From Pulveribacter suum (GTDB lineage Bacteria > Pseudomonadota > Gammaproteobacteria > Burkholderiales > Burkholderiaceae_C), in assembly GCF_003013695.1 (NCBI RefSeq), contig NZ_CP027792.1, forward strand, positions 62,001-126,000: a DNA stretch of 64,000 nt, given 5' to 3'. Below the pieces are notes generated by a model that searched no databases, was not told the origin of the DNA, and saw only the letters and a list, made by a program, of their open reading frames with translations. Shown here piece by piece: positions 42,155 through 56,663 of the stretch. The first letter of the stretch is position 1. The number at the start of each line of letters is the position of its first letter. Both the position numbers and the translations under genes were made by a program.

Positions 42155-43474
42155 TCAGGCGCCAGCCGTCGTCTTGAAGTTCGCCTTCTTGAGCAGCGAC
42201 TCATACTGCTGGCTCATCAGGTAGTTCTGCACCTGGGCCATGAAGTCCATGGTCACCACCACGATGATCAGCAAAGAGGTGCCACCAAAATAGAACGGCA
42301 CGTTGTACTTCAGGATCAGGAACTCCGGCAGCAGGCATACGAAGGTGATGTAGATCGCCCCCGCCAGCGTCAGCCGGACCAGGATCTTGTCGATGTAACG
42401 CGCCGTGTGCTCGCCTGGCCGAATCCCGGGGATGAAGGCCCCGCTCTTCTTCAGGTTGTCTGCGGTTTCCCGGCTGTTGAAAACCAGCGCGGTATAGAAA
42501 AAGCAGAAGAACACGATGGCGGTCGCATACAGCAGCACGTAGATCGGCTGGCCGGGGGTGAGCGTGCCTGCGATATCGCGCAGCCAGCGCATCGATTCAC
42601 CGGCACTGAACCAGTTCACGATGGTGGCGGGCAGCAAGATGATCGACGAAGCGAAGATCGGCGGAATCACGCCAGCCATGTTCAGCTTGAGCGGCAGGTG
42701 CGAGGATTGCCCCCCGTACACCTTGTTGCCCACCTGACGGCGTGCGTAGTTCACCAGGATCTTGCGCTGGCCACGCTCCACATACACCACAAAGTACGTG
42801 ACCAAGCCCACGATCGCCACGATGAAGATGGCGGCAGGAATGCCCATTGCACCGGTGCGCACCAGCTCCAGCAGCCCACCCAAGGCACTGGGCAGGCCGG
42901 CAGCGATGCCGGCGAAGATCAGGATCGAAATCCCGTTGCCCAGGCCACGCTCGGTGATCTGCTCGCCCAGCCACATCAGGAACATGGTGCCTGCAGTCAG
43001 GCTGACCACGGCCGTCATGCGGAAGCCGAAACCTGGATCAAGCACCAGGCCGGCCTGGCTTTCCAGGGCCACGGCAATGCCCAGCGATTGGAAAACTGCC
43101 AGGCCGACGGTACCGTAACGCGTGTATTGCGTGATCTTGCGGCGGCCGGCCTCCCCTTCCTTCTTCATCTGCTCGAACGCGGGCATCACGTAGGTCATCA
43201 ACTGCATGATGATCGATGCCGAAATGTACGGCATGATCCCCAGCGCGAAGACCGTGAAGCGAGACAGCGCCCCGCCCGAGAACATGTTGAAGAGGTTGAG
43301 GATGCCGCCCTGCTGGCCGTTGAACAGCTGCTGCAGCTGCGCCGGATCAATCCCCGGAACGGGAATGTGCGCGCCCACACGGTACACGACCAGCGCGAGC
43401 AGCAGAAAGACCAGGCGCCGGCGAAGGTCGCCGAACTTGCCGGTTTTCGCCAGTTGAGCTGCGTTCGTAGCCAC
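42155..43474 (-). CDS. secY: Protein translocase subunit SecY
   Basis: Ten-helix channel subunit of the Sec translocon, 439 residues from a GTG start at 43474 ([20 protein letters not shown]). Visible: plug region ([20 protein letters not shown]), and the cytoplasmic loops [15 protein letters not shown] and [19 protein letters not shown] that bind SecA and ribosomes. Conserved position after rplO, 26 bases apart. Confidence 0.97.
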   Translation of the reverse strand: MATNAAQLAKTGKFGDLRRRLVFLLLALVVYRVGAHIPVPGIDPAQLQQLFNGQQGGILNLFNMFSGGALSRFTVFALGIMPYISASIIMQLMTYVMPAFEQMKKEGEAGRRKITQYTRYGTVGLAVFQSLGIAVALESQAGLVLDPGFGFRMTAVVSLTAGTMFLMWLGEQITERGLGNGISILIFAGIAAGLPSALGGLLELVRTGAMGIPAAIFIVAIVGLVTYFVVYVERGQRKILVNYARRQVGNKVYGGQSSHLPLKLNMAGVIPPIFASSIILLPATIVNWFSAGESMRWLRDIAGTLTPGQPIYVLLYATAIVFFCFFYTALVFNSRETADNLKKSGAFIPGIRPGEHTARYIDKILVRLTLAGAIYITFVCLLPEFLILKYNVPFYFGGTSLLIIVVVTMDFMAQVQNYLMSQQYESLLKKANFKTTAGA

Positions 43475-43500
43475 GGATGCCTTTCGTCGTGTGCGGCCGC

Positions 43501-43935
43501 TCAGGCCACGCTGCCGCCGGCCGCCTCAATGGCAGCCTTGGCGCCAGCGGTGACCGTGATGCCGGACAGCTTCACGGCGCGAGTGATCTCGCCGCTCTTG
43601 ATGACCTTGACCACGCGGGTCAGCTCACCAATCAGGCCGGCCTTCTTGAGGGCAAGCATGTCCACCTCGGCCAGGTCCAGGCGGCCCAGGGCGGAGAGCG
43701 TCACTTCAGCGTTGAACTTGAGCAGGTGCGACTTGAAGCCACGCTTGGGCAAGCGGCGCTGCAGGGGCATCTGACCCCCTTCAAAGCCCACCTTGTGGTA
43801 GCCGCCCGAACGGGACTTCTGGCCCTTGTGGCCACGACCGGCCGTCTTGCCCAGGCCGGAGCCGATGCCGCGACCGACGCGGCGGGCGGCATGCTTGGCT
43901 CCTGCTGCGGGCTGGATGCTGTTGAGTTCCATCAT
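43501..43935 (-). CDS. rplO: 50S ribosomal protein L15
   Basis: 144 residues starting [20 protein letters not shown], with the glycine-rich basic N-terminal extension ([20 protein letters not shown]) and a C-terminal core ([20 protein letters not shown]). Assembly protein of the large subunit. The rpmD stop is 7 bases upstream. Confidence 0.97.
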   Translation of the reverse strand: MMELNSIQPAAGAKHAARRVGRGIGSGLGKTAGRGHKGQKSRSGGYHKVGFEGGQMPLQRRLPKRGFKSHLLKFNAEVTLSALGRLDLAEVDMLALKKAGLIGELTRVVKVIKSGEITRAVKLSGITVTAGAKAAIEAAGGSVA

Positions 43936-43942
43936 CGACCTC

Positions 43943-44131
43943 TTACAGGATTTTGACCAGGTAGCTGATCTTGTTGATCATGCCGCGCACCTCGGGCGTG
44001 TCCTGCAGCTCGCTCACGCTGTTGAGCTTGCGCAGACCCAGGCCGCGAACGGTGGCACGGTGCGATTCCTTGGTGCCGATAGGGCTGCGCACCAGCTGAA
44101 TCTTCACGGTTTGTTGCGTCGTCGTTGTCAT
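43943..44131 (-). CDS. rpmD: 50S ribosomal protein L30
   Basis: 62 residues ([20 protein letters not shown]...). The ferredoxin-like core matches bacterial L30, with the conserved [20 protein letters not shown] segment. Small peripheral protein of the large subunit, encoded between rpsE and rplO as usual. Confidence 0.96.
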   Translation of the reverse strand: MTTTTQQTVKIQLVRSPIGTKESHRATVRGLGLRKLNSVSELQDTPEVRGMINKISYLVKIL

Positions 44132-44144
44132 GTCGACTTCCTCT

Positions 44145-44666
44145 TCAGGCAGTGAACAGCTCTTCGACCGACTTGCCGCGCTTGGCAGCCACTTCGGCCG
44201 GCGTCGTGCAGTTGGTCAGGGCGTCGAGCGTTGCGCGCACCATGTTGTAGGGGTTGGACGAGCCGTGGCTCTTGGCCACGATGTCGGTGATGCCCATGAC
44301 TTCGAAGACGGCGCGCATCGGGCCGCCGGCGATGATGCCGGTTCCCTTGGGGGCCGGTGCCATCATCACGCGGGCAGCGCCATGGTGGCCCGTCACCTGA
44401 TGGTGGATGGTGCCGTCCCTGAGAGACACCTTCACCAGCTTGCGGCGGGCTTCTTCCATGGCCTTCTGCACGGCGGCGGGCACTTCCTTGGACTTGCCCT
44501 TGCCCATGCCGATACGACCATCGCCATCACCGACCACGGTCAGAGCGGCAAAACCGAGGATACGACCGCCCTTGACGACCTTGGTCACGCGGTTGACCGC
44601 GATCATCTTCTCGCGCAAACCGTCGTCGCGACCTTCGTCCTGCACGCGGGGTTGAAATTTAGCCAT
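44145..44666 (-). CDS. rpsE: 30S ribosomal protein S5
   Basis: 173 residues. The double-stranded RNA-binding-like domain ([20 protein letters not shown], then [20 protein letters not shown]) is followed by the C-terminal domain ([18 protein letters not shown]). S5 contributes to decoding accuracy. No substitutions typical of spectinomycin resistance or ram phenotypes were looked for in detail. Confidence 0.97.
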   Translation of the reverse strand: MAKFQPRVQDEGRDDGLREKMIAVNRVTKVVKGGRILGFAALTVVGDGDGRIGMGKGKSKEVPAAVQKAMEEARRKLVKVSLRDGTIHHQVTGHHGAARVMMAPAPKGTGIIAGGPMRAVFEVMGITDIVAKSHGSSNPYNMVRATLDALTNCTTPAEVAAKRGKSVEELFTA

Positions 44667-44681
44667 TGTTGTGTCGCTCCC

Positions 44682-45047
44682 TTAGAACTGCAGGCCGGCT
44701 TCGCGGGCCGCTTCGGCCAGGGCCTTCACGCGGCCGTGGTAGGCAAAGCCCGCGCGGTCGAACGCCACGCGCTCAATACCTGCAGCCTTGGCCTTTTCGG
44801 CGATGCGCTTGCCGACGGCTTGCGCAGCAGCGGCGTTGCCGCCCTTGCCCGCGCCGCCCAGCGACTGACGTGTATCGGCCTCGGCAGTGGATGCCGTGGC
44901 CAGCACGCGCGCACCATCTTCGGAGATGACGCTGGCGTAGATGTGGAGATTCGTGCGATGCACCGTCAGGCGCGCCACGCCCTGCTGGGCAATGCGGATG
45001 CGGGTCTGGCGGGCACGGCGGAGACGCTGCTCTTTCTTGGTCAACAT
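44682..45047 (-). CDS. rplR: 50S ribosomal protein L18
   Basis: 121 residues starting [21 protein letters not shown]18 binds 5S rRNA; the conserved core [20 protein letters not shown] and the C-terminal [20 protein letters not shown] are present. Spaced 11 bases from rplF and 15 from rpsE. Confidence 0.97.
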   Translation of the reverse strand: MLTKKEQRLRRARQTRIRIAQQGVARLTVHRTNLHIYASVISEDGARVLATASTAEADTRQSLGGAGKGGNAAAAQAVGKRIAEKAKAAGIERVAFDRAGFAYHGRVKALAEAAREAGLQF

Positions 45048-45058
45048 GTTGCAGCTCC

Positions 45059-45592
45059 TTATTTCTTCTTGGTCTCTTTGATCGCGACCTTCTCGTCCGC
45101 ATAGCGGATGCCCTTGCCCTTGTAGGGCTCGGGCGGACGAACGGCGCGGATCTCGGCGGCCAGCTGGCCCACCACCTGGCGGTCGGCACCCTTGATCACG
45201 ACTTCGGTCGGGGTCGGGGTAGCTACCGTGATGCCGGCGGGCATGTCGAAGTTCACGGGGTGGGAAAAACCGATGTTCAGGTTCAGCTTGGAACCCGATG
45301 CAGCAGCCTTGAAACCCACACCAACCAGGGTCAGCTTCTTTTCGAAGCCGCGGCTCACGCCGACCACCATGTTGTTCACCAGTTGGCGAATGGTGCCGCT
45401 CATGGCATTGGCCTCACGCGACTCGTCGGTCGGCGCAAAGCTCAACTTGCCGTCGTTGCTGGAGACCTTGACCAGTGCGCTCTGGGCCAGCGACAGCGTG
45501 CCGCCAGCGCCCTTGACACTGATCTGATCGTCCTTGATGGACACATCCACGCCTGCGGGGATGGTCACCGGTGATTTGCCTACTCGGGACAT
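45059..45592 (-). CDS. rplF: 50S ribosomal protein L6
   Basis: 177 residues with two tandem L6 folds (about 1-82 and 83-177) and the signature [20 protein letters not shown] near the C-terminus. It binds near the sarcin-ricin loop. Normal length and order. Confidence 0.97.
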   Translation of the reverse strand: MSRVGKSPVTIPAGVDVSIKDDQISVKGAGGTLSLAQSALVKVSSNDGKLSFAPTDESREANAMSGTIRQLVNNMVVGVSRGFEKKLTLVGVGFKAAASGSKLNLNIGFSHPVNFDMPAGITVATPTPTEVVIKGADRQVVGQLAAEIRAVRPPEPYKGKGIRYADEKVAIKETKKK

Positions 45593-45617
45593 TTCTGTTT
45601 ACTCCTCGAATGCCGCG

Positions 45618-46013
45618 TCAGGCCACGTAGCACAGCACTTCGCCGCCGACACCGGTGGCACGTGCTTTGCGGTCAGTCATCACGCCCTGGGGAGTGGTGA
45701 CGATGGCCACGCCCAGGCCGTTCTGGACCTGAGGAATGGCGCCCGCGCCCTTGTACACGCGCAGGCCGGGGCGGCTCACGCGCTCAATGCGCTCGATCAC
45801 CGGACGACCGGCGTAGTACTTCAGGGCGATTAGCAGCTCGGTCTTGCCGGCGTCGGTCTTGATTTCAAAACCGTCGATATAGCCCTCGTCCTTGAGCACC
45901 TGGGCGATGGCGACCTTCACCTTGGAGGACGGCACCGACACGGTGGCCTTGGACACCATCTGCGCGTTGCGGATGCGGGTCAGCAGGTCAGCGATGGGAT
46001 CACTCATGCTCAT
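45618..46013 (-). CDS. rpsH: 30S ribosomal protein S8
   Basis: 131 residues starting [20 protein letters not shown]; a second in-frame ATG two codons in is also possible. Conserved [20 protein letters not shown], then [20 protein letters not shown]. In E. coli S8 represses the spc operon by binding mRNA near rplE; no such site was modelled here. Confidence 0.97.
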   Translation of the reverse strand: MSMSDPIADLLTRIRNAQMVSKATVSVPSSKVKVAIAQVLKDEGYIDGFEIKTDAGKTELLIALKYYAGRPVIERIERVSRPGLRVYKGAGAIPQVQNGLGVAIVTTPQGVMTDRKARATGVGGEVLCYVA

Positions 46014-46028
46014 GTCTATCTCTCCTGC

Positions 46029-46334
46029 TTACCAGCTGGCCTTGGTGACACCGGGGATGTCACCAGCGAAGGCCAGCTCACGGATCTTGGCGCGGGCCAG
46101 ACCGAACTGGCGGAACGTGCCGCGCGGGCGGCCCGTCATCTCGCAGCGGTTGCGCTGGCGCGTGGGGTTCGCGTTGCGCGGGAGCTTCTGCAGACCCAGG
46201 CGGGCAGCGTCACGCTCTTCGTCAGAGCGCTTGGCATCGCCAGCAATGGCCTTCAGTTCAGCGTACTTGGCGGCGTACTTGGCAGCCAGTTTTTCGCGCT
46301 TGAGTTCGCGCTGGATCAAAGCTTTCTTAGCCAT
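46029..46334 (-). CDS. rpsN: 30S ribosomal protein S14
   Basis: 101-residue long-form S14 ([20 protein letters not shown]). It has only one cysteine (in [20 protein letters not shown]), so it is the zinc-independent C-minus form. Located between rplE and rpsH as usual. Confidence 0.97.
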   Translation of the reverse strand: MAKKALIQRELKREKLAAKYAAKYAELKAIAGDAKRSDEERDAARLGLQKLPRNANPTRQRNRCEMTGRPRGTFRQFGLARAKIRELAFAGDIPGVTKASW

Positions 46335-46343
46335 GCGCCACCT

Positions 46344-46883
46344 TTAGTTCTTGAACGGGAAACGGAAACCGGCCAGCAGGGCCTTGGCTTCATCGTCGGT
46401 CTTGGCCGTCGTGGTGATGCTGATATTCAGACCACGCAGCGCATCCACCTTGTCGTACTCGATTTCGGGGAAGATGATCTGCTCTTTGACGCCGATGTTG
46501 TAGTTGCCACGGCCGTCGAAAGCCCGGCCGGAGATACCGCGGAAGTCACGCACGCGCGGCAGGGCCACGGTGACGAAACGGTCCAGGAATTCGTACATGC
46601 GGACGCCGCGCAGCGTCACCATGCAGCCAATCGCCTGGCCTTCGCGGATCTTGAAGCCAGCGATGGCTCGCTTGGCCTTGGTCACCACGGGCTTTTGGCC
46701 AGCGATCTTGGTGAGATCGGCCACGGCGTTGTCCATCACCTTCTTGTCGGCCACGGCTTCGCTCACACCCATGTTCAGGGTGATCTTCGTGAGACGCGGG
46801 ACTTCCATGATGGATTGATAGCCGAACTTTTCCTTCAGTTCGGCCGCGATCTTGTCGCGGTAGAGTTGTTGCAGTCGTGCCAT
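46344..46883 (-). CDS. rplE: 50S ribosomal protein L5
   Basis: 179 residues from the ATG at 46883 ([20 protein letters not shown]). The frame is open 17 codons further up, but those overlap the rplX end and do not resemble L5. The conserved [20 protein letters not shown] and [20 protein letters not shown] are present. Binds 5S rRNA and forms the inter-subunit bridge with S13. Confidence 0.97.
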   Translation of the reverse strand: MARLQQLYRDKIAAELKEKFGYQSIMEVPRLTKITLNMGVSEAVADKKVMDNAVADLTKIAGQKPVVTKAKRAIAGFKIREGQAIGCMVTLRGVRMYEFLDRFVTVALPRVRDFRGISGRAFDGRGNYNIGVKEQIIFPEIEYDKVDALRGLNISITTTAKTDDEAKALLAGFRFPFKN

Positions 46884-46893
46884 GAGGACCCCT

Positions 46894-47214
46894 TTAAGCC
46901 GTCTTGATTTCGGCGCCGCTGGACTTGTAGACACGCACGCGCGCGCCGTCGGCCTGCACCTTGATGCCGACGCGGTCAGCCTTGCCGGTGGCGGCGTTGA
47001 AGATCGCCACGTTGGACTGGTGGATGGGCATGGCCTTTTCCACGATGCCGCCGGTAGTGCCCTTCATGGGGTTCGGCTTGACGTGCTTCTTGACCAGGTT
47101 GATGCCTTCGATGACCAGATAGGAGTCATCCTTGCGCAGCGCGACCGTGCCGCGCTTGCCCTTGTCGCGCCCGGCGAGCACGATGATTTCATCGCCCTTG
47201 CGGATCTTGTTCAT
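46894..47214 (-). CDS. rplX: 50S ribosomal protein L24
   Basis: 106 residues starting [20 protein letters not shown], a KOW motif at the N-terminus. Early assembly protein near the exit tunnel. Ten bases separate it from rplE and 10 from rplN. Confidence 0.97.
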   Translation of the reverse strand: MNKIRKGDEIIVLAGRDKGKRGTVALRKDDSYLVIEGINLVKKHVKPNPMKGTTGGIVEKAMPIHQSNVAIFNAATGKADRVGIKVQADGARVRVYKSSGAEIKTA

Positions 47215-47224
47215 GGTGCTTCCT

Positions 47225-47593
47225 TCAGAGAACTTCAGGAGCCAGGGACACGATCTTCATGAAGCGCTCGGTACGCAGCTCGCGCGTCACGGGGCCGAAG
47301 ATGCGGGTGCCGATGGGCTCCAGCTTTGCATTGAGCAGCACGGCGGCATTGCCGTCGAACTTGACGAGCGAGCCGTCCGCCCGGCGGATGCCCTTGGCAG
47401 TGCGAACCACCACGGCGCTGTAGACCTCGCCCTTCTTGACGCGGCCCCGCGGAGCGGCTTCTTTCACGCTCACCTTGATGATGTCGCCAACACTGGCATA
47501 GCGCCGCTTGGAGCCGCCCAGCACCTTGATGCACAGGACGGACTTGGCGCCGGTGTTGTCGGCAACCTCTAACCGAGATTCTGTCTGGATCAT
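47225..47593 (-). CDS. rplN: 50S ribosomal protein L14
   Basis: 122 residues from the ATG at 47593 ([20 protein letters not shown]), the invariant L14 start. It is the first gene of this ribosomal unit: no rpmC or rpsQ precedes it, and the next gene upstream (glpD) is unrelated and ends in a terminator. The S10-side genes must therefore be elsewhere, and a promoter should lie in 47594-47760. I could not pick one with confidence. Confidence 0.97.
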   Translation of the reverse strand: MIQTESRLEVADNTGAKSVLCIKVLGGSKRRYASVGDIIKVSVKEAAPRGRVKKGEVYSAVVVRTAKGIRRADGSLVKFDGNAAVLLNAKLEPIGTRIFGPVTRELRTERFMKIVSLAPEVL

Positions 47594-47761
47594 TTGAATA
47601 TTCCCAACTTGTACCAGCGGCCCCTCGCGCCGGAAAACCCGGAGCAAAAGACGCAACGCCAGTCAGTCTTGGGCCCGTCGTCCGCGCCGCAAACCATTTC
47701 GCAAGCGTTTTCGCTGGGCAGATAAGCCTCGCGCTAGCAAAGCACGAAGCCCACAAGTGTC

Positions 47762-47800
47762 GCAAAAAGAAAAGCGCCCGTCAAGTGGTTTTGCCGGGCG
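47762..47800 (-). terminator. Rho-independent terminator after glpD
   Basis: Read on the minus strand: CGCCCG (47795-47800), a 14-base loop, CGGGCG (47775-47780), then CTTTTCTTTTT. It lies 12 bases after the glpD stop. The long loop makes it moderate in strength. Confidence 0.6.
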
Positions 47801-47812
47801 ATTTGTTTATTT

Positions 47813-49411
47813 TCAGGCCGGCACCGTGGCGTACTGGTGCGCCAGCTCCAGGAAGGGGGCCAGCTGCGGGTCGTGGCCGGGCAGCTCCTCGGCCAGGATC
47901 TGCGCCACCCGCGGGGCGAGCGAGGCGGCCAGGCGCGCGTCCAGGAACAGCACGCGGGCGCGGCGGGCCAGAACGTCCTCCACGGTGCGGGCGTACTCGT
48001 GGCGGGCGGCCCAGCGCACCATGGCCTCGGTCAGGCCTTCTGCCAGCGCCACGTCGGCCCCGGGCAGGGCTGCCACCTGGGCGGACTCGCCGCCGTAGGA
48101 GTGCAGGCCCTGCGGCTGGTTCATGCCCTGGCGCGCGCTGGCGCCAGCGGCGCCTACCAGGGGCAGAGAGACGGTCACCCCGGCCGCGCGGCGCGGCAGC
48201 AGCTGGGCCTCGAAGCACTTGTCCAGCACGTCCTCGGCCATGGCGCGGTAAGTGGTCCACTTGCCGCCGGTGACGGTGACCAGCCCGCTGGGGCTGGCGA
48301 TCACCGTGTGCTCGCGGCTGATGCGCTTGGTGTTGCCGCCGTCGTCGTTCTGGGGCTTGACCAGCGGGCGCAGGCCGACCCAGATGCTGCGCACGTCCTG
48401 CACGGTGGGCGCGCGGCGCAGGTAGCGTCCGGCTTCGCCCAGGATGAAGGCGACCTCTTCGTTCATGGCCAGCGGCTCGCGCGCCAAGTCATGGCGCGGG
48501 CTGTCGGTGGTGCCCAGGATCAACTTGCCCAGCCATGGCACGGCAAACAGCACCCGGCCGTCGGCCGTCTTGGGCACCATCAGCGCGTGGTCGCTGGGCA
48601 GGAATTCGCGGTCCACCACCAGGTGCACGCCCTGGCTGGGCGCCACCATGGGCGCGAGCTCGCGGCCGCCGGCCTGGCCGTCGCGCTGGCGCAGCGCGTC
48701 CACCCAGACGCCAGTGGCATTGACCACGCAGCGCGCGCGCACTTCAAAGCGGGCGCTGCTCTCGGCGTCTTCGCAGACCACGCCGGCAACCTTGCCGCCC
48801 TCATACAGCAGGTCGATCGCCGGGCAGTAGTTGACCAGCAGCGCGCCCTTGGCCGCGGCGGTGCGCGCCAGGGCCAGGGCCAGGCGGGCGTCGTCGAACT
48901 GCCCGTCCCAGTATTTGACGCCGCCCTTGAGGCCATCGGCCACGGCCGTGGGCAGGCAGCGCAGGGTCTCCATGCGGCCCAGGCACTGGGTGGCGCCGAG
49001 GCCGGCCTTGCCGGCCAGCGCGTCGTACATCTTCAGGCCCGTGCCGTAAAACGGGGTCTCCCACAGCTTGTAGGACGGCATCACGAAGGCCAGCGGCTGC
49101 GCCAGGTGGGGCGCATTCTTCAATAGCGTGGTGCGCTCGTGCAAGGCCTCGCGCACCAGGGCGATGTTGCCCTGGGCGAGGTAGCGCACGCCGCCGTGCA
49201 CCAGTTTCGTGGCACGCGAGGACGTGCCCTTGGCAAAGTCGTGCGACTCCAGCAGCACCACGGAAAAGCCGCGCGCCGCCGCGTCCAGCGCCACGCCCAG
49301 GCCGGTGGCGCCGCCGCCTATGACCGCCAGGTCGTAAGTTCGGGGCTGGGCCAGCTGCTGAAGCAGTGCGGCGCGATCGGTAGGCAGGGGGGTGGCGGTG
49401 GCGAGAGTCAT
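47813..49411 (-). CDS. glpD: Aerobic glycerol-3-phosphate dehydrogenase GlpD
   Basis: Membrane-associated FAD enzyme that oxidises glycerol-3-phosphate to dihydroxyacetone phosphate and feeds quinone. 532 residues. Dinucleotide-binding motif LAVIGGGATGLGVALDAAAR (28-47), then GTSSRATKLVHGGVRYLAQG (near 66-85), and C-terminal DUF-type cap domain. It closes the glycerol importer operon (125 bases after glpV) and uses the product of GlpK encoded at 56664. A terminator follows. Confidence 0.97.
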   Translation of the reverse strand: MTLATATPLPTDRAALLQQLAQPRTYDLAVIGGGATGLGVALDAAARGFSVVLLESHDFAKGTSSRATKLVHGGVRYLAQGNIALVREALHERTTLLKNAPHLAQPLAFVMPSYKLWETPFYGTGLKMYDALAGKAGLGATQCLGRMETLRCLPTAVADGLKGGVKYWDGQFDDARLALALARTAAAKGALLVNYCPAIDLLYEGGKVAGVVCEDAESSARFEVRARCVVNATGVWVDALRQRDGQAGGRELAPMVAPSQGVHLVVDREFLPSDHALMVPKTADGRVLFAVPWLGKLILGTTDSPRHDLAREPLAMNEEVAFILGEAGRYLRRAPTVQDVRSIWVGLRPLVKPQNDDGGNTKRISREHTVIASPSGLVTVTGGKWTTYRAMAEDVLDKCFEAQLLPRRAAGVTVSLPLVGAAGASARQGMNQPQGLHSYGGESAQVAALPGADVALAEGLTEAMVRWAARHEYARTVEDVLARRARVLFLDARLAASLAPRVAQILAEELPGHDPQLAPFLELAHQYATVPA

Positions 49412-49536
49412 GGCAGGGATTTTCTACGGTTCCCGGGGTTGTTTCAGGGTTAACCCGATAGCTGGATCACATCCCCAGGTTTTTCCAGGCGCGCAAGGGG
49501 CTGGCTTGGCCCCTGCGCGCCTGCATCACACGCGCC

Positions 49537-51270
<1,734 letters not shown>

Positions 51271-51350
51271 TGCTGTCTCCTCGAATTGACCCCCCGTCGG
51301 CAAAGCGGCTCCGGCCCGGGGGGAGACGGACCAGATCCTTGTCTATCAAC

Positions 51351-51447
51351 TCAAAAACGATAGCTGTTTGCGCTTGCTGCAAGCCATTTTGGCTGTGCTT
51401 TCATGCTCAATCGCTTGTGCAGCAAGCGCCAGCAGCTATCTTTTTCC
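51351..51447. repeat. Interspersed palindromic repeat, inverted pair R9a/R9b
   Basis: R9a on the plus strand (ACGATAGCTGTTTGCGCTTG, shortened, then CATTTTGGCT) faces R9b on the minus strand (GATAGCTGCTGGCGCTTGCT, GCACAAGCGATTGAG, CATGAAA). The two tails meet near 51400, so the unit could fold into one long hairpin. It fills the gap between glpU and glpV inside the operon. Confidence 0.85.
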
Positions 51448-51449
51448 TC

Positions 51450-51758
51450 TCAACCCTTGCGCAGCACCAGACCCAGCGCCAGCATGGACAGCACGAAGCT
51501 GATCCACACCGAAGGCTCGGCCTCCAGCGAAAACCACTGCGCCATCTTCTCGCCCAGGCCCACCCAGATCAGGTTGAGGTAGGCGGCCGTCAGCAGGCCG
51601 ATGAACAGGCGGTCGCCGCGCGTGGTGGCAATCGGCAAAAAGCCCTTGCGCTCCACCGTCGGCGACTTGATTTCCCACACCGTCATGCCGATCAGCATGA
51701 GCACGATGCAGGTGAAAAATACGGCCACAGGGGTGGTCCAGGCCATCCACTCGAACAT
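51450..51758 (-). CDS. glpU: Small membrane protein GlpU (DUF2160)
   Basis: 102 residues from the ATG at 51758, with GGAGG 7 bases upstream (a TTG further up would skip this site). Starts MFEWMAWTTPVAVFFTCIVL. Three hydrophobic segments (about 6-26, 48-66, 78-97). DUF2160 proteins occur almost only inside glycerol ABC importer operons and are named GlpU in Rhizobium; their role is unknown, perhaps a third membrane component. The gene lies 59 bases after glpQ. A repeat pair begins 2 bases beyond its stop. Confidence 0.88.
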   Translation of the reverse strand: MFEWMAWTTPVAVFFTCIVLMLIGMTVWEIKSPTVERKGFLPIATTRGDRLFIGLLTAAYLNLIWVGLGEKMAQWFSLEAEPSVWISFVLSMLALGLVLRKG

Positions 51759-51817
51759 GCAATCCTCCAATCAGTTGGGAACAGAGCACGCTGCGCGTGG
51801 TCTGTCCCGCAAGGTAT

Positions 51818-52625
51818 TCACACGCGGCCCATCGCGAAGCCCTTGGCGATGTAGTGCCGCACGAACCAGATGACGATGGCGCCGGGCACGATGGTCAGCA
51901 CGCCGGCCGCGGCGAGCGTCGCCCAGTCCATGCCCGAGGCGCTCACCGTGCGCGTCATGGTCGCTACGATGGGCTTGGCGTTCACGCTGGTCAGCGTGCG
52001 CGCCAGGAGCAGCTCGACCCAGCTGAACATGAAGCAAAAGAACGCCGCCACGCCCACGCCGGCCTTGATCAGCGGCAGGAAGATGGTCAAAAAGAAGCGC
52101 GGGAAGCTGTAGCCATCGATGTAGGCCGTCTCGTCGATCTCGCGCGGAATGCCGCTCATGAAGCCTTCCAAAATCCACACCGCCAGCGGCACGTTGAACA
52201 AGAGGTGCGCCAGGGCGACTGCGATGTGCGTGTCCATCAGCCCGACGGTGGTGTACAGCTGAAAGAACGGCAGCAAAAACACGGCCGGCGGCGTCATGCG
52301 GTTGGTGAGCAGCCAGAAGAACACGTGCTTGTCGCCCAGGAACTGGTAGCGGCTGAACGCGTAGGCCGCCGGCAGCGCCACGGTGAGCGAGATCACCATG
52401 TTGATGGCCACATAGATCAGGCTGTTGATGTAGCCCGAATACCAGCTCTCGTCGGTGAAGATGGTCTTGTAGTTGTCCCAGGTGAAGTGCTGGGGCCATA
52501 GCGAGAAGCTGGACAGGATCTCCTCGTTGGTCTTGAAGCTCATGTTGACCATCCAGTAGATGGGCAGCACGGCGAAGACCAGGTAGGCGATCAAAAACAG
52601 CGTGCGTTTCTGGAAGCGCTTCCCG

Positions 52626-52633
<8 letters not shown>
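51818..52633 (-). CDS. glpQ: Glycerol ABC importer permease GlpQ
   Basis: 271 residues with six predicted helices, MalG type. The EAA loop is visible as GFMSGIPREIDETAYIDGYS (about 155-174), the contact site for the ATPases. An 8-base overlap with glpP shows translational coupling. Assigned as the second permease of the glycerol importer by order glpS-glpT-glpP-glpQ-glpU-glpV. Confidence 0.93.
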
Positions 52634-54589
<1,956 letters not shown>

Positions 54590-54590
54590 G

Positions 54591-55679
<1,089 letters not shown>

Positions 55680-55741
55680 TGCCGTCCTTTCCCCCGCCCC
55701 TGACACAGGTGGCAATCCCGCACCCGCGACGGCGGGCCGGC

Positions 55742-55824
55742 TTTTTCGTATTGGTTCATTTTTGTTCGTTTGGCGAGAATCTTTTTGCGTAGTAACCCTG
55801 AGTTTTTTCGTTTTGCTTCGTTTT
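55742..55824. promoter_or_regulatory. Phased GlpR-like half-site array between glpS and glpR
   Basis: Direct repeats of a TTCG core flanked by Ts: TTTTTCGTAT (55742-55751), GGTTCATTTT (55753-55762), TTGTTCGTTT (55762-55771), TTTTTCGTTT (55804-55813) and GCTTCGTTTT (55815-55824). The cores start at 55745, 55755, 55765 and at 55807, 55817: steps of exactly 10 bases, one helical turn. The core resembles the E. coli GlpR half-site (ATGTTCGWT). It lies in the divergent control region of glpS and glpR, so it is a likely GlpR operator. Confidence 0.6.
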
Positions 55825-55835
55825 ACAGTGCCTAC

Positions 55836-56624
55836 GTGGACAAAAGCAAACACTCAGCCGCCAACGCCAACCCACGCCAGCTGCTGCTGCTCGCACAGCT
55901 GCGCCAATGTCAGAGCGCCAGCGTGGAGCAGCTCGCGCAGAGCCTGGGCGTCACCTTGCAGACCGTGCGCCGCGACGTGCAGCGCCTGGCCGAGCAGGGC
56001 CTGGTGGCGCGCTTTCACGGCGGCGTGCGCCTGCCCAGCTCGACCATCGAGAACCTGGCGCACCCGCAGCGCGAGACGCTGCACGCCGAGGGCAAGCGGC
56101 GCATCGCCCGCACCGTGGCGCAGCAGATTCCGCCCGGCTGCTCGGTGATCCTGAACATCGGCACCACCACGGAGGCCGTGGCCCGCGCCCTGCTGGGCCG
56201 CCAGGGCCTGCGCGTGATCACCAACAACATCAACGTGGCCGCCACGCTCAGCGGCAACCCGGACTGCGAGGTCATCGTCGCCGGCGGCGTGGTGCGCGCA
56301 CGCGACCGCGGCATCGTGGGCGAGGCGGCGGTGGACTTTCTGCGCCAGTTCCGCGTGGACATCGCCATCATCGGCATCTCCGGCATCGAGCCCGACGGCA
56401 CGCTGCGCGACTACGACCTGCGCGAGGTGAAGGTGGCGCAGACCATCATCGCGCAGGCGCGCGAGGTCTGGCTGGTGGCCGACCACAGCAAGTTCAACCG
56501 CCCGGCCATGGTGCAATTGGCGACACTGGCGCAGATCGACCGGCTGTTCACCGACGCGCCACCGCCCGAGCCCTTCCCGCGCCTGCTCAAGGAGGCCGGG
56601 GTGCAGTGCACCGTCGCCGCCTGA
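55836..56624 (+). CDS. glpR: Glycerol regulon repressor GlpR (DeoR family)
   Basis: About 262 residues from a GTG at 55836 (MDKSKHSAANANPRQLLLLA). The open frame reaches 55770 with a TTG start, but that part overlaps the candidate operators. DeoR helix-turn-helix (about 30-60: QCQSASVEQLAQSLGVTLQT, then VRRDVQRLAEQGL) and a sugar-phosphate-binding isomerase-like domain (NIGTTTEAVARALLG; VADHSKFNRPAMVQL). Expected to repress the glp genes unless glycerol-3-phosphate is bound. glpK follows after 39 bases on the same strand. Confidence 0.92.
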   Translation: MDKSKHSAANANPRQLLLLAQLRQCQSASVEQLAQSLGVTLQTVRRDVQRLAEQGLVARFHGGVRLPSSTIENLAHPQRETLHAEGKRRIARTVAQQIPPGCSVILNIGTTTEAVARALLGRQGLRVITNNINVAATLSGNPDCEVIVAGGVVRARDRGIVGEAAVDFLRQFRVDIAIIGISGIEPDGTLRDYDLREVKVAQTIIAQAREVWLVADHSKFNRPAMVQLATLAQIDRLFTDAPPPEPFPRLLKEAGVQCTVAA

Positions 56625-56663
56625 ACGCCCTGCCGCAGAACCGCCCTCTTCCCCCTCACCGCC

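Noticed and set aside
49440..49475. CCGATAGCTGGATCAC near the glpD start as another repeat copy
   Set aside because: Only the ATAGCTG core matches; the palindromic blocks are absent.
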